This document shows positions 1 to 5,430 of a stretch of DNA of 12,779 nucleotides, in pieces. The position numbers and the translations under genes are program-made. Origin of the DNA: JAWXVD01 sp044425705. GTDB taxonomy: Bacteria > Bacillota > Clostridia > Lachnospirales > Lachnospiraceae. How positions within the stretch are numbered: the first letter of the stretch is position 1; every line of letters starts with the position of its first letter. The stretch is from NCBI GenBank assembly GCA_044425705.1, contig JAWXVD010000095.1, forward strand, positions 1 through 12,779, read 5' to 3'. A model generated the notes under the pieces. It was not told the DNA's origin, searched no databases, and saw only the letters and a program-made list of their open reading frames with translations.

Positions 1-1
1 A

Positions 2-127
2 ATTACAGGAGCATGTATAAAAGAATTTGATATGGAGTATTATATAGCGAATTGTAATAGAGAACAGAAAGCAGAATTTACAGATAGACTAGTGGAATAT
101 TTATCTAGGATGCTGAAAAATTATTAA
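2..127 (+). CDS. C-terminal end of an unrecognised protein (partial)
   Basis: An open frame enters from the left edge and ends at a TAA at 125-127, giving the last 41 residues of a protein. The piece is charged and looks helical, ending in YLSRMLKNY. I do not recognise a family. The gene stops just before the repeated Com/XRE module at 138, so it is probably the last gene of a separate upstream cargo block. No terminator is evident between it and the next ORF. The reading frame is real only if it continues outside the window. Confidence 0.5.
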   Translation: MTGACIKEFDMEYYIANCNREQKAEFTDRLVEYLSRMLKNY

Positions 128-216
128 GTAAGAACTATCAATAATGAGATGACATGGTGCAGGTGCTTAGAGTTAAGGTGACAAATATCAATAAATTATA
201 GTACGAGGTAGAAGAA

Positions 217-420
217 GTGAATACAGAAGTGATACAAGTAGCATGTCCTTGTTGTAGAAATAAAAGGTTATTTGATTTGTTGCATGGAGCAACTGGAACA
301 ATACAAATAAAGTGCCCAATATGCAAACAAGTCATTGCGATACCGTTACATACATATCATAAAAAGCAAATATTAGGAACTACTGAGCCTAGGATCAGTA
401 TGGGAAGTCCCATAGTCTAG
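217..420 (+). CDS. Com-like small zinc-finger protein (copy 1)
   Basis: A 67-aa protein with four metal-ligand-type cysteines in two knuckles: CPCC at residues 10-13 and CPIC near residues 33-36, separated by a GTIQIK strand. This spacing resembles the Mu Com family of small zinc-binding regulators; a DNA- or RNA-binding role is inferred from that. The GTG start at 217 follows a GAGG-like ribosome site at about 204-208. After residue 50 the protein has a tail that reads across conserved inverted repeats. The second copy has a stop at that point, so the tail may be non-essential and the bases there may matter more as RNA or DNA structure. It is followed by a strong terminator and the XRE gene. 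Confidence 0.6.
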   Translation: MNTEVIQVACPCCRNKRLFDLLHGATGTIQIKCPICKQVIAIPLHTYHKKQILGTTEPRISMGSPIV

Positions 421-491
421 ATACCGCCGAGCCAGAGTAAAGCTGTTTTTAACAGGATTACTCTAGGCTTTTTTTGTGCGCAGCTTTACTC
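384..491 (+). ncRNA. Conserved hairpin-rich RNA/attenuator-like region, copy 1
   Basis: Several complementary segments are packed here. A near-palindrome centred on CCTAGG lies at 382-399. ATGGG and CCCAT form a small hairpin at 400-413. AGCCTAG (386-392) can pair with CTAGGCT (463-469). The terminator stem uses AGAGTAA/TTACTCT. GAGTAAAGCTG (435-445) is perfectly complementary to CAGCTTTACTC (481-491), which competes with the terminator stem. All are kept in the second copy, where the base changes in the ATGGG hairpin fall in its loop. A regulatory RNA or a structured DNA recombination target are both possible; neither is proven. Confidence 0.4.
430..475 (+). terminator. Rho-independent terminator after the Com-like ORF (copy 1)
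   Basis: The stem AGCC-AGAGTAA pairs with TTACTCT-A-GGCT and encloses an inner CTGTT/AACAG stem with a TTT loop. A run of seven T follows. It separates the zinc-finger ORF from the XRE gene. Confidence 0.85.
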
Positions 492-522
492 ATTGTAGAG
501 AAAGTTGTGCAGATGAAGAACA

Positions 523-551
523 TTAGAAGTCCACCTTCAGATTTTGATAAT
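523..551 (+). promoter_or_regulatory. Putative promoter of the XRE gene (copy 1)
   Basis: TTAGAA (523-528) and GATAAT (546-551) are 17 bases apart and lie upstream of the XRE ribosome site. The spacer holds a small inverted repeat, GAAG-5-CTTC (526-538), that could be an operator. The same arrangement is present in copy 2 at 9122-9150. Confidence 0.4.
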
Positions 552-577
552 CGTAATATTAAAATTTGGAGAGAAAA

Positions 578-919
578 ATGGAAAGAGAAATATATACAAT
601 AGGAACTCAATTAAAGAATATAAGAAAACAAAGTGGATTAACACAAAGTCAATTAGCGGAACAATTATATGTATCAACGGATATGATTAGACGTTATGAG
701 AATGGCTATAGTCAGATTGGGAATGATCATTTAATTAGTTTATGTAGAATTTTTGATGTGTCAGCAGATTATTTTTTGTTTGGTACTGTCTATGTATCAG
801 AAGAAATGGATGATACAATGCGGGAAATATATCATTTTTATATGAATAAGTCGCAACAAGAAAGAAAATGGGCATTAGAGGTTATGAGGGTAATGTTTGA
901 GAAGCCAAGATTAAGTTAA
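578..919 (+). CDS. XRE-family transcriptional regulator (copy 1)
   Basis: A 113-aa protein with an N-terminal Cro/C1-type helix-turn-helix. Its core runs from about residue 6 to 65 and includes LKNIRKQSGLTQSQLAEQL, the recognition-helix region STDMIRRYENG and the closing SADYFLFG. The C-terminal tail ends KWALEVMRVMFEKPRLS. I chose the ATG at 578 because GGAG at 568-571 is a well-spaced ribosome site and the paralogue at 9177 starts at the same place; an upstream in-frame TTG is CTG in that copy. It probably controls its own promoter and possibly the adjacent cargo. The gene is at the end of repeat copy 1, directly before the Septu promoter. Confidence 0.9.
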   Translation: MEREIYTIGTQLKNIRKQSGLTQSQLAEQLYVSTDMIRRYENGYSQIGNDHLISLCRIFDVSADYFLFGTVYVSEEMDDTMREIYHFYMNKSQQERKWALEVMRVMFEKPRLS

Positions 920-952
920 TAGCATCAAAGAAAGAATAGCTGCTGTATTCTA

Positions 953-989
953 GGGAATCTATCTTGCATATCTTGGCATTCTCTTTTTT
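953..989 (+). terminator. Possible terminator after XRE copy 1
   Basis: GGGAAT (953-958) can pair with ATTCTC (978-983) with one G-U pair, followed by six T. A small AGAATA/TATTCT hairpin lies just before it. The structure overlaps the -35 box of the next promoter, so it is weaker evidence than the other terminators. Confidence 0.45.
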
Positions 990-1001
990 GTATGTTAAAA
1001 T
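973..1001 (+). promoter_or_regulatory. Promoter of the Septu operon
   Basis: TTGGCA (973-978) and TAAAAT (996-1001) are separated by 17 bases, with an extended -10 TG at 993-994. It lies about 60 bases before the ATPase start. No other promoter is needed for the two-gene operon. Confidence 0.65.
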
Positions 1002-1063
1002 ATATACTAATTAGGATAGAACTACAGACAAGAATATAAGAATGTGTGAAATAAGGAGACCAA

Positions 1064-2356
1064 ATGAAGCTACAGGAATTGGAATTAGAGAACTATAGAG
1101 GTTTTAAAAAATTGAAGGTATCATTCCATCCAGAATTATCTGTTATTATAGGAGCAAATGGCAGTGGAAAGACTACTGTATTAGATGCGGCTTCTATTGC
1201 AGTAGGCTCTTTTTTGATGGGATTTGATACAATTCCTAGTCGTGGGATATCAAAAGAAGATGCTATGAATGTTAGTTATGATATGGGGAGTACTATTGAT
1301 TTGCAACCTCAATTTCCTGTTATAATTCGTGCAAATGGTGGTATTAATAGTGAGGCATTAGCATGGGAAAGAACACTGACTAGTTCAGGAGGGAAAACAA
1401 CTGTAATAGGTGCGAAAGAGCTCAAGGAATTATCAATTGCGTATCAAGAGCGGGTTAGATCAGGGGATAAAAATTTGATTTTACCAATTGTATCGTATTA
1501 TGGCACAGGTCGTTTGTGGGCTCAAAAGAAGGAAAAAAAATCTAAGGAGATAAGACAATTAAATTCACGTACACTAGGATATTTAGATTGTTTAGATGCG
1601 GAATCTAATGAAAAATTGATGCTTAATTGGTTTCAAAACATGACATTGAAAGAGCTACAAGGTAAAAGCACAATACCAGAATTAGAAGCAGTTAGAAAGT
1701 CAATTATCAAATGTTATAAACTAATTACAGGCTATATAGATGTTAAGGTGGAATTTAATCTTGATACTCATGGGATAGACTTGGTTTATAAGGAAACAGT
1801 GGATGAGTCATATAGACGTAGTCCTATGAAAGAGCTGAGTGATGGGTATAAGAATACGTTGAGTATGATTGCTGACATAGCATACCGAATGGCAGTATTA
1901 AATCCAGCATTATTAGAAAATGTAATAGAGCAAACACCAGGAGTGATTTTGATTGATGAAATAGATTTGCATTTACACCCTAAATGGCAACAACGAATAC
2001 TAGGTGACTTAAAAGAAATTTTTCCATTAGTTCAGTTTATTGTAACAACTCATGCACCAGCAGTTATTCATTCAGTGGATAAAAAATCGCTATTGATTTT
2101 TAATGATGAAGGCGATTTGTGTGAACCTAATTTGCAAACATATGGTAAAGATGTGAATGCTATTATGCGTGAGGTAATGAATGTGGCCGAGAGACCGAAA
2201 GGTGTCAGTGAACAATTTGATTTACTATATGATTTAATTGAGGAAGGTGACTTACAGGGTGCAGAGGAGATATTAGAGAGCCTTGTAAAAATAGTTGGCA
2301 ATCAAGATAGTGAAGTGGTTGGAGCTAGAACTACATTGGAGTTAGAGTACTTATAA
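1064..2356 (+). CDS. ptuA: PtuA-like AAA/ABC-type ATPase of a Septu defence system
   Basis: A 430-aa ATPase of the SMC/ABC-like AAA type. It has a Walker A GANGSGKT at residues 30-37, an LSDGYK signature at 258-263, Walker B VILIDEID at 294-301 followed by LHLHP, and a TTH switch at 328-330. The C-terminal part includes YGKDVNAIMREVM (360-372), a motif I associate with the short ATPases that partner HNH nucleases in Septu and retron-Septu systems. The ribosome site AAGGAG is at 1053-1058. The nuclease gene follows after 8 bases. In characterised Septu, PtuA assembles with PtuB and governs its DNA cleavage in response to phage. Length fits the short PtuA class. Family assignment is strong; the phage trigger cannot be read from sequence. 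Confidence 0.88.
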   Translation: MKLQELELENYRGFKKLKVSFHPELSVIIGANGSGKTTVLDAASIAVGSFLMGFDTIPSRGISKEDAMNVSYDMGSTIDLQPQFPVIIRANGGINSEALAWERTLTSSGGKTTVIGAKELKELSIAYQERVRSGDKNLILPIVSYYGTGRLWAQKKEKKSKEIRQLNSRTLGYLDCLDAESNEKLMLNWFQNMTLKELQGKSTIPELEAVRKSIIKCYKLITGYIDVKVEFNLDTHGIDLVYKETVDESYRRSPMKELSDGYKNTLSMIADIAYRMAVLNPALLENVIEQTPGVILIDEIDLHLHPKWQQRILGDLKEIFPLVQFIVTTHAPAVIHSVDKKSLLIFNDEGDLCEPNLQTYGKDVNAIMREVMNVAERPKGVSEQFDLLYDLIEEGDLQGAEEILESLVKIVGNQDSEVVGARTTLELEYL

Positions 2357-2364
2357 GGAGAAAC

Positions 2365-3045
2365 ATGATAATTATTCATAAGAAAAATGAACCTAGAGAA
2401 CTTTGGCAAGCAAAACAAAATGGATGTGAGTGTTATGAAGATTTAGCAGGGAATGTACGTGATGCAATTCGTAAACAATTATATGAGGAACAAGGTGGGA
2501 TATGTGGGTATTGTATGCGAAGAATACAATATGAGGAGCTAGAAAAGCTAGTGCCTATTATAAAAATTGAACACTATATGCCAAGACACCCACAAGCAAA
2601 CGAACGAAGTAATGAAAGTACAATTGATTATAGAAACATGATATTAGTTTGCGATGGTAATAGCGGTTCGAAAAAGATTGCTCAGACTTGTGATACCCAT
2701 AAGGGTAACACTCCGATAACTGTAAATCCATTTGATATAAAAACAATTAGCAAGATAAAGTATAAAAGAAATGGCATTATCTACTCGGCAGATGTGGATA
2801 TTAATGAAGACTTAAACGAAACATTAAACTTAAACTGTGATGCAGTTTCTCTCCCAGACAATAGAGAGGCTGCCTTAAGAAGTTTACAAACTAAGATAAA
2901 AAAAGATTTAAAGAACAGACAAGGTGACTTTGCATATTGGGATGATTTATATCATAAGATTAATGAAAAAACTCCTAAAATGGAATATGTGGGAATCTTA
3001 TTGGATTATTTACAGAATAAGATTGTGACAGCTAGACGAATGTAA
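2365..3045 (+). CDS. ptuB: PtuB-like HNH endonuclease of a Septu defence system
   Basis: A 226-aa HNH nuclease resembling the TIGR02646/PtuB group. The metal and catalytic elements are visible: CGYC at residues 47-50, IEHYMPR with the HNH-type E69-H70, NMILVC at 91-96, and CDTHKGN at 109-115, which supplies the remaining zinc and active-site ligands. All expected cysteines and histidines are present, so the enzyme looks intact. The ribosome site AAGGAG overlaps the ptuA stop codon, which implies translational coupling. It is the effector that cuts nucleic acid when the PtuA complex is activated (known for the family). No reverse transcriptase or retron RNA accompanies it, so this is plain Septu and not a retron-Septu system. 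Confidence 0.87.
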   Translation: MIIIHKKNEPRELWQAKQNGCECYEDLAGNVRDAIRKQLYEEQGGICGYCMRRIQYEELEKLVPIIKIEHYMPRHPQANERSNESTIDYRNMILVCDGNSGSKKIAQTCDTHKGNTPITVNPFDIKTISKIKYKRNGIIYSADVDINEDLNETLNLNCDAVSLPDNREAALRSLQTKIKKDLKNRQGDFAYWDDLYHKINEKTPKMEYVGILLDYLQNKIVTARRM

Positions 3046-3054
3046 ATATACTAT

Positions 3055-3100
3055 AACCGAAGTGAAAGCTGAGAATTAATTAGCTTACTTCGGTTTTTTT
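3055..3100 (+). terminator. Strong terminator ending the Septu operon
   Basis: AACCGAAGT (3055-3063) pairs with ACTTCGGTT (3087-3095). An inner AAGCT/AGCTT stem is present and the T run continues to 3100. Confidence 0.9.
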
Positions 3101-3171
3101 ATTATATTCATAAGTTAGAATGATGATGTAAGCGAAATGTAGTATGCTTAAATTGGAAAAGGGTATATATA

Positions 3172-3375
3172 CTGGTACGTAGGAGAAAAGCTACGAGAAG
3201 TAGTGAAAAAATAGGTGCAGTAATGATAGGTCTTTTGTTATGTACCGGTATTATGCAAACTAAGTTTTGCAGTAATGAGCAAGAGTTTTCATTATTTACT
3301 ATACGTGGTGGTCAGCAAATAACAATGACGTATGTTAATGGAGAAAATATCACCGATGACATTGTAGAATTATAA
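3172..3375 (+). CDS. Small signal-peptide-like or membrane peptide with apparent CTG start
   Basis: An open frame of 68 codons including the stop encodes a basic N-terminus (VRRRKATR), a hydrophobic stretch (IGAVMIGLLLCTGIM, about residues 14-28) and a short polar tail with SLFTIRGGQQITMTYVNGENI. This is the layout of a small exported or membrane protein. No ATG, GTG or TTG exists in frame before the basic segment. A CTG at 3172 sits 8 bases after an AAAAGGG ribosome site (3157-3163), which suggests either a rare CTG start or an ATG lost by one mutation. The first in-frame ATG, at 3223, would remove the basic segment. It lies 9 bases before the next gene. I do not recognise a family. Confidence 0.42.
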   Translation: MVRRRKATRSSEKIGAVMIGLLLCTGIMQTKFCSNEQEFSLFTIRGGQQITMTYVNGENITDDIVEL

Positions 3376-3384
3376 GAACAAGTA

Positions 3385-3930
3385 ATGGGAAATATAGCAG
3401 AATATTTTCACAAAGAGCAAGAAGAATTACAATTCGAACAATTTTGTTTGTTGGAGATGGATGGAATAACTGTAGAGGTAGAAGTGGATGTGATTAAGGA
3501 ATTTAATTATATTCACTATAATTCTGGTGAATTTTGTTACATTTATGCGATAGGATATACAGATAATGAGTGGATTCAAAAAGAAGGATTTTATCAGAAA
3601 ATTCAAGATACTTGTGGTGCAACGTGGTATTATAGTGACAAGGCGTTTGTTCACTTTAAGGAGAATTTAAAACGGAGAATAAAATGGAGCTATACTGGTG
3701 AAATGGAGATGCTGTTATTACAAAGCAATCCACAGGAAAATCAGATACTAGATTTTAGAAATTATATATGTATAGATATTAGTTATGGATTAAAACATGA
3801 ATATTTGGAATCGTTTCCCAAATTTATGGAATCATTAATTAATAGTGCAAAGAAAGAGATTACGATACCGGAAGTGATTGCAGATATGCAGAAATTTAAA
3901 ATTGAGATAAAGAAGATTGTGCAGAAATAA
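3385..3930 (+). CDS. Unrecognised 181-aa protein
   Basis: A soluble-looking, acidic protein rich in aromatic residues, without signal peptide or membrane helix. It has a beta-rich first half (MDGITVEVEVDVIKEF, FCYIYAIGY) and a helical, lysine-rich C-terminus. I see no catalytic motif. The ATG at 3385 has only a poor ribosome site; it follows the small peptide ORF by 9 bases and may be translationally coupled to it. It lies between the Septu terminator and the next operon, with no clear terminator of its own. It may be part of the following system or an independent accessory gene. Confidence 0.7.
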   Translation: MGNIAEYFHKEQEELQFEQFCLLEMDGITVEVEVDVIKEFNYIHYNSGEFCYIYAIGYTDNEWIQKEGFYQKIQDTCGATWYYSDKAFVHFKENLKRRIKWSYTGEMEMLLLQSNPQENQILDFRNYICIDISYGLKHEYLESFPKFMESLINSAKKEITIPEVIADMQKFKIEIKKIVQK

Positions 3931-3993
3931 AAAGAAATTTTGAAAACAAGTATCCAAGAAACAAGATTCAACTTGAAGGATGAAATTTAAAGG

Positions 3994-4023
3994 TTGTCAA
4001 TATATCTTTTGAGGGTGTATCAT
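3994..4023 (+). promoter_or_regulatory. Putative promoter of the 4076-7113 operon
   Basis: TTGTCA (3994-3999) and TATCAT (4018-4023) are 18 bases apart and about 50 bases before the ribosome site of the first gene. The boxes are moderate matches. Confidence 0.35.
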
Positions 4024-4075
4024 AACAATATAACTTGATATGCAGCGTTTGGTTTTATTATTTGGGAGGAGATAT

Positions 4076-4501
4076 ATGAATAAGAGAATATGGATGTATA
4101 GAGTTAGAAGGTGGACTGAAACTAAATGTAAAAATATTAAAACATTTAGTTGTTCGTATATTCTATTTGCAGTGTCGTTGTTATTATCTTCTTTGGTTTT
4201 ACTTACATCTATATTTCCACAATTCAAGTTGTATATAGATAAAAATAATGAAGTATCAATAATTTATAATCTAAATGTTTATGGGTCCATAGATGCTACA
4301 GATGCTACGGAATATTATATATATGTAGGGGGATATTGCACGGAAGTAAATTTGGAAGGGCAGTATGAATTAGATTTTTTATCAGGTAATCAGAATGGTG
4401 TATTAATGATAATTATGAATAAAAATAATGTAGTCGTAGATTATATTATTTTGGATTATGGGCAAGAAAATACAAAAAAATGTGATATTCAAATAGGGTG
4501 A
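4076..4501 (+). CDS. Single-pass membrane protein, first gene of the nucleotide/flavin operon
   Basis: A 141-aa protein. The N-terminus is basic and cytoplasmic-looking (about residues 1-25, RVRRWTETK). One hydrophobic helix follows at about 27-47 (ILFAVSLLLSSLVLLTSIF), then a beta-rich domain of about 90 residues likely on the outer face. No lipobox or cleavage site is evident. The ATG at 4076 was chosen because it follows a GGGAGGA ribosome site (4064-4070); an earlier in-frame ATG at 4040 lacks one. The next gene starts 6 bases after the stop, so the two are co-transcribed. The family is not recognised. By position it could be an anchor, sensor or membrane effector for the two genes that follow. 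Confidence 0.75.
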   Translation: MNKRIWMYRVRRWTETKCKNIKTFSCSYILFAVSLLLSSLVLLTSIFPQFKLYIDKNNEVSIIYNLNVYGSIDATDATEYYIYVGGYCTEVNLEGQYELDFLSGNQNGVLMIIMNKNNVVVDYIILDYGQENTKKCDIQIG

Positions 4502-4507
4502 TAAGAT

Positions 4508-5422
4508 ATGAAATATAGTGGGATAGTCTTAGTTGGTGAAAAATTCAAGAGACGTGAAGAGAGAGCAAATAGAATTTCAATAAAGAAAACGAAAAAATTT
4601 TTGGAGGGAATATGCCAACTACAGGAATTTCTAGGGAAACTTCAAGATGAAGAGTGGATGATATTTTATATATCAGATTTGGGAGAATCCGTTAATGAAA
4701 TGAAAAGTGAGTTTGCCGATATTGTTACCTATTGGTTAGTAGATAAAAATGAAGAAAATACAATTTATTTAATTGAAAAACTATGGGAAATTAGAAATAC
4801 TGGTGGTGGGCTGTCAAGAAGTATTATTGAAAAAATGATTCAATGTGACGTTCTGTTTAAAAATGGAAATTTAAAATGTGTAAGTAACTCATCATATGAT
4901 TTGTTAGTTGGAGATGAGTATTATTATGCTGGAAATGTAGGTGTATTAACAGATAAATCGCCATTTATCGCAATAGAGCCATATGACTATGTTTTGGCTT
5001 CATGTCAGGAAGTGATAGCATTACCAAGAGATATTGTTGGCAGATTCGATGTGTCAGTAAATCTATTTTGTCAAGGCGTAATCCTGTCAAACAGCACACA
5101 AGTAGATCCAGGATTCCATGGAAAATTATTTTGCTTATTATTTAATACATCTAATAAGGTGGTTTATTTGAAAAGAGGAACACATTATGCAACTATTGAA
5201 TTTAATAAGTTAATAGAACCAACTACTGCTTATGGTGGAAAATATAATTATAAAAATTCAATTGTTGAGTATTTACCATCAAACGTAATGCAAGGGGCAA
5301 TTAACGAATTAAAAAAGGAAATGGAGGAATTAAAAATGGAAACAAAAAAAATGCAAAATCTGTATTTGAGTGTAATGACAATTTTTGTTGCTATTATTTC
5401 CATTTTTGTAGCATTGAAATAG
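4508..5422 (+). CDS. dCTP deaminase/dUTPase-fold protein with altered active site and C-terminal membrane anchor
   Basis: A 304-aa protein. Residues 1-125 are unrecognised. Residues about 126-235 match the dCTP deaminase/dUTPase trimeric fold: SSYDLLVGD, EVIALPRDIVGRF, STQVDPGFHGKL (DPGFHG at 200-205) and a final KRGTHYATIEF strand. In active Dcd enzymes an RSS motif and a glutamate in a LE pair follow this pattern; here the matching positions read SVN and LL. Deamination is therefore probably lost, while nucleotide binding may remain. Residues about 262-285 look like a coiled coil and 287-303 form a hydrophobic tail helix, so the protein is probably membrane-tethered and oligomeric. The adjacent genes are 6 and 8 bases away. 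Active dCTP deaminases are known antiphage proteins; this variant may sense rather than convert nucleotides (inference). Confidence 0.78.
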   Translation: MKYSGIVLVGEKFKRREERANRISIKKTKKFLEGICQLQEFLGKLQDEEWMIFYISDLGESVNEMKSEFADIVTYWLVDKNEENTIYLIEKLWEIRNTGGGLSRSIIEKMIQCDVLFKNGNLKCVSNSSYDLLVGDEYYYAGNVGVLTDKSPFIAIEPYDYVLASCQEVIALPRDIVGRFDVSVNLFCQGVILSNSTQVDPGFHGKLFCLLFNTSNKVVYLKRGTHYATIEFNKLIEPTTAYGGKYNYKNSIVEYLPSNVMQGAINELKKEMEELKMETKKMQNLYLSVMTIFVAIISIFVALK

Positions 5423-5430
5423 GAGGAGAT

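Larger units (their letters stand above)
138..919 (+). repeat. Long direct repeat, copy 1 (Com/XRE module)
   Basis: This block recurs at 8737 with a constant offset of 8,599 bp. By hand count about 14 of the first 440 bases differ and I found no indels up to the XRE start codon. Identity is lower inside the XRE gene and weak after about 783, though the reading frames stay homologous to the end of the gene. The left edge is sharp: upstream sequences are unrelated, an unknown gene tail here and an Hsp90-like gene at the other copy. Each copy holds a zinc-finger ORF, a hairpin-rich stretch and an XRE gene. Confidence 0.9.

Noticed and set aside
138..335. Minus-strand ORF, with an equal one at 8737-8934
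   Set aside because: It is the antisense shadow of the zinc-finger ORF and its leader; its cysteine-rich look comes from the opposite strand.
566..577. TTG start for the first XRE gene
   Set aside because: It overlaps the ribosome site of the ATG at 578 and is CTG in the paralogue.
920..1063. Retron RNA in front of the Septu genes
   Set aside because: No reverse transcriptase is present anywhere in the window and the stretch is fully used by a terminator, promoter and leader.
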